64,000 bases of DNA from Schizochytrium sp. TIO01 (GCA_004764695.1 SMSO01000025.1:3369102-3433101); one strand, 5' to 3'; shown: positions 54,137-63,968, numbered from the stretch's first letter. Notes: generated by a model not told the origin, from the sequence alone. Translations and numbers: made by a program.

Positions 54137-54309
54137 GATTATGTCTAAAAGCCCCAAAGTCGCCCCTGGAAATGCAAGTTTTGCAAAGTTTTTAAGTTTA
54201 TGCTAAGATTACTTCTACACAGTTCGATTTAACATGATAATTTTTTGACCATGTTCCCGTGCCTTGTTAGAACATTAAAATGAATGGGTAGGTACTGTTC
54301 TCTCACCAA

Positions 54310-54391
54310 GCACTGATGCCCGAGTGGTCTAAGGGGTCGCATTCAAGCTGCGATATCTTCGGATGCGCGGGTTCGAACCCCGCTCAGTGTA
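54310..54391 (+). tRNA. tRNA-Leu(CAA), copy 4
   Basis: Identical over 82 nt to the other three copies and followed by TTTTT at 54397-54401. It lies on the far side of the IS607-like remnant, about 1.56 kb from copy 3. Confidence 0.96.
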
Positions 54392-54762
54392 ATTTATTTT
54401 TCCCCATTGTTCAATGGGGTTCTTGTTATTTTTTAATTAAGTAAATGTTATTAATTTTTGTTATTTGTAAATAAGCACTTATATATTTGTGAATACCTAT
54501 TCACTAGCACCTATTAATATTGCCGTGTTCTGTGTAATGAGGCTCCAGAGCATTAATTCAAAGCTGCTCATTGATGAAATAATTTAGGGAACAATGTGAT
54601 TCGTTAAGATCCTTACGATGGCAGGCTAAAGAGTAAGGTTAGCGAAGCACCAGTATGGTTAACTAAACGTAGGATATGTTAACTCCTGCATAATCATAGA
54701 TACATGTACATTTCACATTTTGTAAAGTCTAAATAGGCATCAAAATATATTTAAATTTCACT
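54392..54762. other. AT-rich intergenic region
   Basis: 371 AT-rich bases between tRNA copy 4 and the stop codon of the minus-strand helicase-like gene. Nothing else is seen. Confidence 0.6.
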
Positions 54763-57700
54763 CTATTCCAGAACGTTAAGTGCGTGGTACTTGCAAAGAA
54801 GGTCTACAGCTCCAATGAGTTGTTCATAGGTGCAGTCTATGGAATTGTCATCTATAAATTGTTCTGCACTTCGCTTTATTTTCCTTTTATCCTGGAGATA
54901 ATGAATCACGCCGTCAGGCGACGAAAGATCCATATTTCTGGCTGGAGTTTTGACAATATAGTCAAGAAATTCCGCTAAATCCTCACGCCTATCAAAGAGT
55001 GTCTCCAAAGAATCCTCTTTAGGAAATGTGCTGTGGTTAGATTGAGAAGATGCTCCCCTTGCATTATGTACCTTGTCAGCTGTGACGAAAGCGTCACAGG
55101 CTACCGTAGAAACGGAGTCAGGAAGGTTTTCAAAACAACCAAGGTAGTGATGCACATTGTGCATATAAACCCAACAGTCTTTGGCCACACGGCGCACTGG
55201 TTTGTGATTTAGTGTGTTGCTCCCATCTGAGTTTTCATAGAAGATATCTTTAGTATAGTTGTGCACATCTCGCGACTGGCAGAGCTTTTGCTTTTTGGAT
55301 GGACTGATGTGTTTAGCACGCTTGGTTACATGAAGTTTAATGTCTTCAACCTTGTCATAACCGCTGGCATTTTCTGCCTTTAATTGATTAGCAATGACTT
55401 CAAAAGTATGAAGGCCCGGAGCAAATCTTTCCAGGCATGTTGTATTCGGGTACGTGGTTTCCCCAAATGATGCGAGTGCAAATGCGCCAGGAAGACCATG
55501 ATTAATACGGCCTAATTGCTGGTGAAGCCCGTCGATCGTGGTATTTTGGTGGCCATGGTAGAGGTCTGTTAATTGAATGAAGCGGGACTTAGACTCAACA
55601 TTTACAGAATATTTAAACAAAGCCTCACCCGATATTGAAATTTGTAGCGGGTTTTTAATGAGAAAGTCAGCCATAGCTGTACGTTTCACAGCAATATGTT
55701 TTTGCGGAGGGATCGAATCCGGGCAAAGCCCAATCTCGGTATCGTACCTCAATTTTGAACGTTGTGAAACCATATAGAGGAGCTCCACGAAAGACAGGCG
55801 CGACTTTGCATCTGCAAAAAGCCCTGTGGGGGTACGATCAGCGTTCTTCCGTTTCCTCGTCCGTCCGTTTTCCTCTTTGGGTCGTCGAACGAGATACCCA
55901 ATAAAGAAAGTTTTTATTGTTTCAAAGTCTTCTTGGGAATTAATTTCACGATATGGATTGTCACCGGTCTCATGTTCTGAAATACCCCAAATGCAAGCGT
56001 ATCCTTCCTTGTATCCACCACCTGCAAAAGCTTTCTCCTTCAAGGTACTGAGAGCATCTTTGTGGATAACGTTCTTATGGTTTGCGTCCTCGCTGTTGTC
56101 GGAGTAGAAATGTTTAACGGAGTCTCGAAAGTGTTCGCGACAGCGAGGTTTCATCACCACTGCACCATTTTGGAAATGAAAAAGCTTTCGTGCAGCTTGC
56201 ATTCCAAGGAATATACCAGGACGATATTCAAAGTCACGTGATCCAGTAGTCCTGAACGATCCGTAATTGGCAACACCGGCCACAAATGCCTTAGGGATTT
56301 CCGCCACCTTATCACATTTTCCTTTCAGATATGTTCTCATCATATTATTAAAGACTTCCTGGAAGTAAACCCGCGTGGCAAGTAGGCGACAGTGCGTCAA
56401 GTTCACACTGCGGCCTCCACTCTTTGATTGTCCTATAGCGCGATTAATAAAGAGTGCACAGCTCGTCCTGATTGCTGGTGCGCATGTTGCGCAAATTATT
56501 TCTGGGGGCAAGGCCTGATAATCCGGTTCGAAACTTTTTTTTGTCGTCCGAATTAACCCTCGGACACCCAAAAACTGTGGATAGTGAAGTTTCTCTCCAT
56601 GAAGTTCTTGGGACCTATTTATCATGAAGTCTTCAGCAGCCTTAGCCCAAACTTTTTTCCACTCTGAATCGAGTTTCTCGATGTGACTTTCTGCCATATC
56701 TAAAAAGTTGAGGTTAACTGGGTAAATATGTAACTTTGCAAATTCTCTCAGTTCATCTTCAGGTCGACCGTAAAGCTCAATATAGTAACCCGGACGTGGC
56801 TTTAGAAATGCTTGATGCCCTCTTTGGTTGGTATTAGCATCTTTAAGGACTGCCAAAATGCGCTGAGGTTCAGGTGTAGCGGTGATAAGAGTGTAGCTTT
56901 TCATGCGATCGTTCCTACCGATGAGGTCTTGGAAACTCTGAGCACGCTTGTTGGTGGCCACCATGCATTGAGATTCATCAAGCAAGATGTGGTACCTTTG
57001 GCTAGCCTTCATTCCCCTCTCCATTGACTCAATATTGGGGGAGCTAAAAATGCGAACATTGAAGGGAGTAACATGAATGTTCTTTTCGGAAACATCAGTG
57101 CAGTTCCTGTCATTCTTCTTTCTCCAGTGATCATCTTGGTTCAGCCTTATAAACCGAATGAAAAAAAAAATAGTAGCCTCTCTATTCGAAGAGATTTTAG
57201 CCTTTTGGTCTAGGTAGAGGGCAGGGTATTTATCCTCAAAAAGCTTTTCAAACGACTTGAACCTTACGTTGCAATCTTGAAGGAAAGACTGCATGTGATT
57301 GTAGCCTGTAGACGATTCAATAGTAAAGTATACGGGGTAGCTACCACGGCAAACATGCTCAATAAGACCCTTCACACTTGAAGCAGCTGTTTTCCCGGAC
57401 TGACAAAACCCAATAATATCCAATTTATGTCCGCCAGAAAAGTAATCCTTGCAATCTTGCTCTGTCATGAAAGCAATTGCGTACATTCGCATAATATGAA
57501 CGATTAAAACAAATTTAATTGCAAGTGCAATTCGAATTGACGCAGGGCTGTTCCTGACATAGTCAGTCAAAAGATATTTGGCGATCGTCCCCGGGTCAAA
57601 GAAGTCACAATTGGACGTGTAGACAGGCTTGTAACTTGTAAGCTCTTCGCCCTTCTCATCTTGCGTGAGAATTTGCTGGAGGAACCTGAGGAGAGGTGAG

Positions 57701-57999
57701 TTGGTAGAGAGCTGCGTACGAACTTCGCCCTCCGTTAAGCTCAACTTCTTGAGAAGTGCCGCAGCTTTCGAGACGCTGTCCATTGGAATTGGTGCGCCTC
57801 TCTCATCATCATCGGAATCACTATCGTAGACAAAGAATCTAGACTCGCGATCGTCCGAACTGTTGAAAACGCGTCGAGGTACATCTGGTTCACTTGTCGA
57901 TGGTTCCTCAACCTGGCTGTCGCCACTTGAAGCATCATCATCGTCTAGTGTAAGATCGATAACGTCTTCGGGCCAGAGGCGATTAGCAGACTTAGTCAT
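54763..57999 (-). CDS. SF2-helicase-like protein with SUMO-interacting motif
   Basis: A 1078-residue single-exon protein from the ATG at 57999. The N terminus holds VIDLT (residues 13-17) followed by DDDD and a Ser/Asp stretch, the textbook SUMO-interacting motif with its acidic flank. The core reads as a superfamily 2 ATPase: Walker A GFCQSGKT with K203, Walker B LLDESQ with D341/E342, motif III TATPEP (373-378), and a motif VI-like QQLGR (827-831) that lacks the usual second arginine. The QSGKT form of motif I recalls Z1-type and viral/mobile-element helicases more than DEAD-box proteins, but I cannot name a family. A charged NLS-like stretch (RRPKEENGRTRKRKN) lies near residue 715. A poorly conserved Cys-containing tail follows. 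No stops or frameshifts, so it is probably expressed. It sits beside a transposon fossil and a tandem repeat, so a viral or mobile origin is possible (inference). Confidence 0.7.
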   Translation of the reverse strand: MTKSANRLWPEDVIDLTLDDDDASSGDSQVEEPSTSEPDVPRRVFNSSDDRESRFFVYDSDSDDDERGAPIPMDSVSKAAALLKKLSLTEGEVRTQLSTNSPLLRFLQQILTQDEKGEELTSYKPVYTSNCDFFDPGTIAKYLLTDYVRNSPASIRIALAIKFVLIVHIMRMYAIAFMTEQDCKDYFSGGHKLDIIGFCQSGKTAASSVKGLIEHVCRGSYPVYFTIESSTGYNHMQSFLQDCNVRFKSFEKLFEDKYPALYLDQKAKISSNREATIFFFIRFIRLNQDDHWRKKNDRNCTDVSEKNIHVTPFNVRIFSSPNIESMERGMKASQRYHILLDESQCMVATNKRAQSFQDLIGRNDRMKSYTLITATPEPQRILAVLKDANTNQRGHQAFLKPRPGYYIELYGRPEDELREFAKLHIYPVNLNFLDMAESHIEKLDSEWKKVWAKAAEDFMINRSQELHGEKLHYPQFLGVRGLIRTTKKSFEPDYQALPPEIICATCAPAIRTSCALFINRAIGQSKSGGRSVNLTHCRLLATRVYFQEVFNNMMRTYLKGKCDKVAEIPKAFVAGVANYGSFRTTGSRDFEYRPGIFLGMQAARKLFHFQNGAVVMKPRCREHFRDSVKHFYSDNSEDANHKNVIHKDALSTLKEKAFAGGGYKEGYACIWGISEHETGDNPYREINSQEDFETIKTFFIGYLVRRPKEENGRTRKRKNADRTPTGLFADAKSRLSFVELLYMVSQRSKLRYDTEIGLCPDSIPPQKHIAVKRTAMADFLIKNPLQISISGEALFKYSVNVESKSRFIQLTDLYHGHQNTTIDGLHQQLGRINHGLPGAFALASFGETTYPNTTCLERFAPGLHTFEVIANQLKAENASGYDKVEDIKLHVTKRAKHISPSKKQKLCQSRDVHNYTKDIFYENSDGSNTLNHKPVRRVAKDCWVYMHNVHHYLGCFENLPDSVSTVACDAFVTADKVHNARGASSQSNHSTFPKEDSLETLFDRREDLAEFLDYIVKTPARNMDLSSPDGVIHYLQDKRKIKRSAEQFIDDNSIDCTYEQLIGAVDLLCKYHALNVLE

Positions 58000-59431
58000 A
58001 GTCTTCGCTGGCTTCGACGTAGGATGGCTAAAGGTTAAGACGAAGCGAGTCTTTGCCTTGTTTGATTGGCGATTCTATACTAACAAGAAATTAGGGAACC
58101 TCAACTGCCTTAGCTTGATGCAAGACTGGGTGAGTTTCACGTTTCCTTGTTGAATAGGTGAATTTTGAAGGCGAACTTCGAAAACCCGGAATCAGGCAAT
58201 GGCAAGTTGCGAAGCTTGACACAAAACTCAACAAGTTGTTGGCTTTATTGAACGGCTAGTCGGCTTCAGGGCCACCAACTCAGGCTATTGTAATTTATGC
58301 AGCTTGACAGAAAGGCTGATCAGAGCCTCTTTCCCACCTCACAGATGAATAATGCCTAAGGAGATTATTGCGTATTTCCTGTTTTCGCTTAAACAGAACC
58401 TCTGCACAAGAGTACTGGTCTGGTCAACACGAACGAAACACCAGCCTTGGCTATTGCGAAAACAACAGTATTGCGGGGTACGACACCTCCAAGCTTGCTA
58501 GGGTCTCGACAACTTAGAGTTGAGGAACTGCTGCCTCGATTTCTATTCTAAAGTTTTCGACCTTGATCATACTATGATTTATTATTATTATTATACATTG
58601 CTACTAGCCAGTAATAGATTTGTAATTTCTTATTGAATATTTTTATCATGACTCTAGCTAGATATACTATAAACTTTAGTAGTAAAATAGTAAAGGTCAA
58701 GTCATGATATACTGTAAACTTTAGTAGTAAAATTGTAAAGGGTTTCGCTCTCAAGTCATGATATACTGTAAACTTTAGTAGTAAAATAGTAAAGGGTTTC
58801 GCTCTCAAGTCATGATATACTGTAAACTTTAGTAGTAAAATTGTAAAGGGTTTCGCTCTCAAGTCATGATATACTATAAACTTTAGTAGTCGCTCTCAAA
58901 TAGTCAATTTGAGAGCACATACAACACTAAGAATATTAGCTAGCTAAATGAAATGCTAAGAGGTCATACAGAGCTGAGAGCAAGGCACACTTCGGTCTTC
59001 GGAGTGGTTACGAAGATTAGCCATTTATTAGTTTCATACATCACCTCCAACCCTGGAGCAAGCAAGAGGGGAGAGCACACTTCTCAAATTGTTGGGTTAA
59101 ACTAGTCTTTAAGTGGAGAGCACCGAGCAAAATATTCCAGGAACAAATAGCACTGACAAAAGAAAAGATGTCTCGTTCGTTCTTTAATAATTCTTCATTT
59201 CTGCTATGAAAACTAAGCAGTGATGCTGGTGAGTTACATAACTTGAAGTTGACTAATGAGATTTTGCTTCATTATAGGCTAAGGGGCTGGCTCGCTTGAA
59301 CATCTGCACACAACAACACCAGAAGTAAGGGGAACAAGGTCATCAATACATGTAAATCAAAGAACATGCTCCTCATCATTTTGACCATCTGGGAGTTAGG
59401 CAGGTTAAATGAAGACTATATCAGAATATCA
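58000..59431. other. Intergenic region with 54-bp tandem array
   Basis: No gene. The first 600 bases should contain the promoter of the helicase-like gene. A 54-bp tandem repeat occupies 58662-58900. The right end is the 3' region of the Prp28 gene. Confidence 0.65.
58662..58900. repeat. 54-bp tandem repeat, three full and two partial copies
   Basis: Full units lie at 58707-58760, 58761-58814 and 58815-58868, each starting ATATACTGTAAACTTTAG and ending TCGCTCTCAAGTCATG. A 45-bp shortened copy precedes them at 58662-58706, and a rearranged partial copy follows from 58869. Units are nearly identical. 54 is a multiple of 3, so an artificial 96-residue repetitive ORF appears on minus. The units abut directly without unique spacers, so this is not a CRISPR array. 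Confidence 0.95.
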
Positions 59432-61489
59432 CTAGCGATCGATTGTGTTCTGTACAGAAGCATGCTGAGCAAGGTTTTGCGGTACAGCAGCCTGAGAACT
59501 GCGAAGAAATTTAACCAAAGGGGAAAACATGGCAGCATCCTCCTCAGTTAGAAGAGTGGACGCAAGACCCTTCTTGCCGGCACGACCTGTACGGCCAATG
59601 CGGTGCTCGTAACGCTCAATTTCAGTGGGCATTTCATAATTGATAACATGGGCTACATTAGCAATATCAAGACCGCGTCCCGCAACATCTGTGGCGATAA
59701 GTACATCGAAGCGACCAGATTTAAAAGCTTCAAGACTAGCTTCACGTTGAGCTTGTGCCTTTCCACCGTGAAGCACTGTAGCGCGAACACTGGTGCTCTG
59801 AAGGTATTCAGATACAGCATCGCACCCTTTCTTGGAGTTTGCAAACACAATAATAGGAGGGGCTGTAGAACGAATAAGTTGGGTGAGTTTTTCCCGTTTT
59901 TTGCCCTCCGTCGGCATAAGGTAGACCTGTTGAGTGATGTTCTTGTTTTTGCTAGTATCTTTGTCGCCAATGCGTACAATAGAAGGATCGCGCATATATT
60001 TCTGAGCAAGAGCCTCAACTGCTGGAGGCATAGTAGCGGAAAACATGATTGTAATCCTTGACAGTGGATCGCCATTCATCTTTCCAATGACCGAATGGAC
60101 CTGGGGTTCAAAACCCATATCAATCATGCGATCTGCTTCATCGAGAACAAGGTAGATACATTGGTTAAAAACCACATATCGATGCTCAAGGCAGTCTAAG
60201 AGTCGGCCAGGTGTAGCTACTACAACGTGAGCACCTTGGCGTAGCTCTGTAATTTGATCTTGAATTGCATTACCTCCAACAACTACTGCAATACGAACTC
60301 CAACAGTGAGCTTTCTAGCTTCCTCCCCAATTTGTTGAGCAAGTTCGCGAGTGGGCGCCATGATCACTGCCAGTGGGCCATCCTCGCCACACGCATGCAG
60401 TTTTGATTCTGGTTGATGCAAAAGGTTCACAGCGAGTGGAATAACAAATGCTGCTGTTTTACCCGATCCAGTCTCTGCCACGCCTATGATGTCGCGCTTC
60501 TGCATACCAATTGGGATTGCTTGCATCTGAATAGGTGATGGTTTAGTATATCCTACCTTGCGAATAGTCTCACGAAGCTCTTGTGGCAGTTCCATTTCAT
60601 CCCACCCTCGTGCCGGTGGGGGAACCTGGGTACCCTTGACATAGATATCGTGGTCCTCACGTACAATACGCCAATCTCTGTCTGTCATCTCACTCAACTT
60701 CTTTTCGCTCCAGTGAAGAGCACGGCGTTTAATGTTCTCAAGGGTATTAGGTTCAACTCCATTCTCACGTTGCCTTTTTTCTTGAAGAAGAATACGACGC
60801 TTTTCTAGCGGGTCAAGAGCATCTGCAGCTTGCCATGACCTTGTGCTAGATCCTACATAGCTTCGAGTTGAGGCAGCTCGGTCTTTATATAGTGGATTGG
60901 TTTCCTGATCTGCTGTGGCCTCATCTTGATCGTAAGAGAGGTCTAATTTGAAGCGGTCCAATCCATGTTTCTTCGTCCTGAGTTGCTTGTTTACGTGTTT
61001 ATTCTGTATGGAAGCATCTAATGATTGTGTAGAGGTTTTGAGTTCCTGTTCCTTCTCTCCCTTCTTGTGTTTCTTCTCTTTCTTCTCTTTCTTCTCCTTT
61101 TTCTCCTTTTTGTGTTTGTGATGCTTCTTGGACTTTTGACCCTTTTCTCGCTCATCGTTCCCCTCTGCAGAAGAGCCATGACGTCGCTGTGCTTCACGCT
61201 CTGCTTTCGTCATGAACCGAATACCGTTGCCTATTGAAGAATTGAGTCTGTCTACAGTCTCTACGTCTGCTTTCGCAGCTACCGTTGGTGCTGTTTCTGA
61301 ACGAGACGTAGCGTTAGTTGCGCCTCGAAGATCATCATTCTGCTCATGGTCAGCTTTGGTTGTTGGTGCCACCGAGGTAGCAGCTGCCGCCGCACGTTCT
61401 GCGGCGATAGCTTCAGCACGAGCTGCGATGCGGGCAAAACGCTCAGCCTCCGCACGTTCCTCAGCGCTGAGGCCTTCAAGACCGTCCAT
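59432..61489 (-). CDS. PRP28: DEAD-box RNA helicase Prp28/DDX23
   Basis: A 685-residue spliceosomal ATPase that displaces U1 snRNP from the 5' splice site and so lets U6 in, acting with the U5/tri-snRNP. The start is the ATG at 61489. The frame is open 14 codons further, but only from TTG. Residues 1-50 are an Ala/Arg/Glu helix (EERAEAERFARIAARAEA). A Lys/His/Glu-rich stretch (about 120-150) replaces the RS domain of animal DDX23. The DDX23-specific linker MTDRDWRIVREDHDIYVKG precedes the helicase core, then the Q motif (SPIQMQAIPIG), AETGSGKT with K344, PTRELAQQ, DEAD at 450-453, SAT, and HRIGRTGRAGKKG. All catalytic motifs are present. Its presence implies a working spliceosome although this window has few introns. 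The next gene on minus, at 61953-62534, lies upstream 463 bases away. Confidence 0.95.
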   Translation of the reverse strand: MDGLEGLSAEERAEAERFARIAARAEAIAAERAAAAATSVAPTTKADHEQNDDLRGATNATSRSETAPTVAAKADVETVDRLNSSIGNGIRFMTKAEREAQRRHGSSAEGNDEREKGQKSKKHHKHKKEKKEKKEKKEKKHKKGEKEQELKTSTQSLDASIQNKHVNKQLRTKKHGLDRFKLDLSYDQDEATADQETNPLYKDRAASTRSYVGSSTRSWQAADALDPLEKRRILLQEKRQRENGVEPNTLENIKRRALHWSEKKLSEMTDRDWRIVREDHDIYVKGTQVPPPARGWDEMELPQELRETIRKVGYTKPSPIQMQAIPIGMQKRDIIGVAETGSGKTAAFVIPLAVNLLHQPESKLHACGEDGPLAVIMAPTRELAQQIGEEARKLTVGVRIAVVVGGNAIQDQITELRQGAHVVVATPGRLLDCLEHRYVVFNQCIYLVLDEADRMIDMGFEPQVHSVIGKMNGDPLSRITIMFSATMPPAVEALAQKYMRDPSIVRIGDKDTSKNKNITQQVYLMPTEGKKREKLTQLIRSTAPPIIVFANSKKGCDAVSEYLQSTSVRATVLHGGKAQAQREASLEAFKSGRFDVLIATDVAGRGLDIANVAHVINYEMPTEIERYEHRIGRTGRAGKKGLASTLLTEEDAAMFSPLVKFLRSSQAAVPQNLAQHASVQNTIDR

Positions 61490-61952
61490 GTTTCGATTGA
61501 AAAGAAAATTGTCAAGGTATTGCTCCTTCAAAATATCATTGGCGAGATCTATTTCAAAGTTTAATGGACACTAGCAATTTCGGTATATAAACTTCAAATC
61601 GTGATTGTCCTCATATCCAAGATACGGAGCCGCGTGGCTGAAGGAGGCGCACCATACGGGATTCAATTGCGATCTGTTGCTGTTTGCTTTGTTTGTTGAT
61701 AATCAACCCTCGTGCTGTTCATTTAAAAATATGTGCAGAAAAAATATGGCTTTTCAGGCGAACATGGTTCAAGGTATAATGCAAGAGGTCCCCAAAACAT
61801 GGATTAGCACATGCAACGCTTAGAAACATGAAGGGATACCAGTCGTACAGGATTAGACAGGGCAGAACCCAATGATAGGAGAAAAATGAAGTGACAATAT
61901 ATGATTTATAATGAGAAGAAAACGTGTTTGCCTTGGTGACGATGAGTCAAAG
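61490..61952. other. Intergenic region upstream of Prp28
   Basis: 463 bases between two minus-strand genes. It should contain the Prp28 promoter and the 3' end of the next gene; no motif is clear. Confidence 0.6.
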
Positions 61953-62534
61953 TCATTTCGAAACAATCTGTTGATGGTGCTTTGGTTGTTGACGCTGGGC
62001 TTGGAACTGTAGTTCTTGAGCAAGAAGCGTCTCGAAAATGCTTGGTTGCACCTCTTGCCAGATCTGCTCCTTTTCTTCTGCCAATCTTTGCTGTTCAAGA
62101 CGTAGGTTGCGGTCACGCTCATCCACATCTTTCAGAGCAGGTTCAGGTAAAGAACCAAAGCGCTCTGTGATGTCGTCGAGGCGACGTTTGACCTGCGCGT
62201 CAAGAACGGGAGACTTGCCTTGCAAGACGTAGGCAACCTCAGAGGCACGAAAAAGTTTTAGCATATCTTTGAGGAGAAAAGAGGCTACCTGCTGCTGATG
62301 CTCATCGAGTTGCCCGAGTGACCCGAATCGAGGTCTACGATTCTTGTCGCCCGGCACGAAGAGCGTGAAGGAGCTAGGTAATGACTTTTGACAAGCGCGA
62401 ACGGGTTTGATCGATTGGATCAGGCCCTCGGGGGCCATCATAACTCGATAAATCCCGCGCTTTCCGGCCCGGACCGGTTCCATAAGCGACGCCAGAGACT
62501 GGTCGTACAGCTGTTGGGCGGTTTCCAGGTCCAT
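61953..62534 (-). CDS. Unknown 193-residue protein with charged helical C terminus
   Basis: Starts at the ATG at 62534. I do not recognise the family. Residues 1-60 read as a compact segment (LETAQQLYDQSLASLMEPV, then YRVMMAPEGLIQSIKP). Residues 60-125 contain FTLFVPGDKNRRPRFGSLG and a hydrophobic helix (VASFLLKDMLKLFRASEVAYVL). Residues 125-193 form a long charged helix or coiled coil (LRLEQQRLAEEKEQIWQEV), ending in a Gln/His-rich tail. No signal peptide or membrane helix. The coding look is good: a long frame, ATG start and balanced composition. The function is unknown. An assembly factor or complex subunit would fit the coiled-coil end, but this is only a guess. Confidence 0.72.
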   Translation of the reverse strand: MDLETAQQLYDQSLASLMEPVRAGKRGIYRVMMAPEGLIQSIKPVRACQKSLPSSFTLFVPGDKNRRPRFGSLGQLDEHQQQVASFLLKDMLKLFRASEVAYVLQGKSPVLDAQVKRRLDDITERFGSLPEPALKDVDERDRNLRLEQQRLAEEKEQIWQEVQPSIFETLLAQELQFQAQRQQPKHHQQIVSK

Positions 62535-63968
62535 CGTGTGGATTTTTTAGTTGTAGAAAGAGAAATATAAAAGCGATGAGCTGCGCACAACAATGAGTAT
62601 CGCAGATCTAGCCTCTCTTAGGTTATACGAGAGGCGGCCCTTCCCTTGTTGAGATGATTAGATTCTTTTTTTCTGTTTTTTTCTGTTTTTTTTTTTTTTT
62701 TTTCAGAAGGATGTTGTATGCAAAAACAACTTTGGGTTGGGAATCGCTCGAAATGTATGTACTGGCGGACTTGGTTTGACTTCACGACCTCAGTGACTGC
62801 GGACTTCCGCTGGACGAATAGAAGACGATTTATTCAAAAAAAGACGCAAAAAGGATACGCGGGGTAGCCCAGAGACTGCTTGATGGCAATCTCCGGGAGC
62901 TTAGTTCCTCATTTTGCCAGCCCACAATCTGCAGATCTATCGCTCAAACAAAAAGGTGTAAATGGTTGCTTGTGGTCACTCGGACCGCACCGTGAAGCCC
63001 AGTATCTGGGCTGTCTCACGTGCCTTTACCACGTCTCTTTACTACTGGTCGACCTGATCAGAGAAAGTAGCAAAAGCCCTTCCAGTATATATACCCAAAG
63101 AAAGCGAAATAGACACCACCAAACAAGATGGTCACACCAGCTGCTTTGGGAGCTAAGCAATTCGCAAAGATACTATGTGAACTCGAGCTCGTGCGTCCTC
63201 TGTGCGGAGATGAGTAAAAGTCGTAATCAGAGCCGTCGCCCTAGAAACCAAGGGAAGGACGCAGGCAGCGAGTGAGTTGAAAGGCGCGTCCGAGGGGCCC
63301 AATGCTCGCGAATCGCGGCGGCCTACTCGCTTCCGCAAGGGGGGCCTCCAGTGAAAGTGGTCGAGTAAGGATCTACGCTTCGGTCGAAGCGACCTCGTTG
63401 CGAACCACGCCCCGTCCCGCTCGCGACGACCGCAGTTCGGGCGCCTAGTTCTGCGACTGGTTTCTTCATTTCTCTCCATCGCTGCGTCGCTGTTCTCCGC
63501 ATCAGAACGGTTGGAACAGAGCAAACTCCTACTATATACCCACTATGTCCCTCCCCTAATCCCGCACTCTTCCCAGGGACTGTCCTCTTCAGGGGGGTAT
63601 GCGAGGATTCATATTCTCATTTGCGGGGCACTTTCTCAATGGTTCTATGCGAATATTCACCAAATACAAGTCTTCATCAATCCCCATTCAAACTTGTATG
63701 AGTCCTTCGGGAGGGTGGGCAGCGCTCGAGGAGAGGCACGCGGTCATGAAAACTAAATTCCTTTCCGCTACTGTCTATTAATTCCTAATCGACCAACGGA
63801 GACCTTCGAAGCGGACTTTGGCGCAGTTTCGTCACCAGCGCTTCAGCGAAGACGTTCGTGCGTGCGTTCAAGACTCGACCTGCAACGGACGCCCTGGTCG
63901 ATGACAGCCAAAGCGCCTCGCATCGACTCAGTGCATCGCAGAGACCGCGAGAATGAACGGAAAGGATA

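Larger units (their letters stand above)
52895..54140 (+). mobile_element. Decayed IS607-like element (serine recombinase + TnpB/Fanzor)
   Basis: Piecewise translation shows the two genes of an IS607-family transposon in the usual order and on the same strand: a serine recombinase (52895-53316), then a TnpB-type protein (about 53505-54112) with a hairpin just after its stop. Both are broken by frameshifts and stops, and the N-terminal half of TnpB is largely missing, so the copy is dead. IS607-like elements with TnpB-related (Fanzor) nucleases are known in eukaryotes and giant viruses. The element sits between tRNA-Leu copies 3 and 4. Exact ends cannot be set, because the family makes no target-site duplication. 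Confidence 0.78.

Noticed and set aside
52136-54391. Identical spaced repeats considered as a CRISPR array
   Set aside because: The 82-nt repeat folds as a complete type II tRNA with Pol III terminators, and spacing is irregular.
58572-58862. 96-codon minus-strand frame with internal repeats
   Set aside because: Produced by the 54-bp tandem array, whose length is a multiple of 3; no independent support.
61025-61237. Leu/Phe-rich plus-strand frame
   Set aside because: Antisense of the Lys/Glu-rich stretch in Prp28.
62666-62705. Strong polypyrimidine-CAG resembling a 3' splice site
   Set aside because: No exon or donor could be paired with it; T-rich tracts are common in this intergenic DNA.
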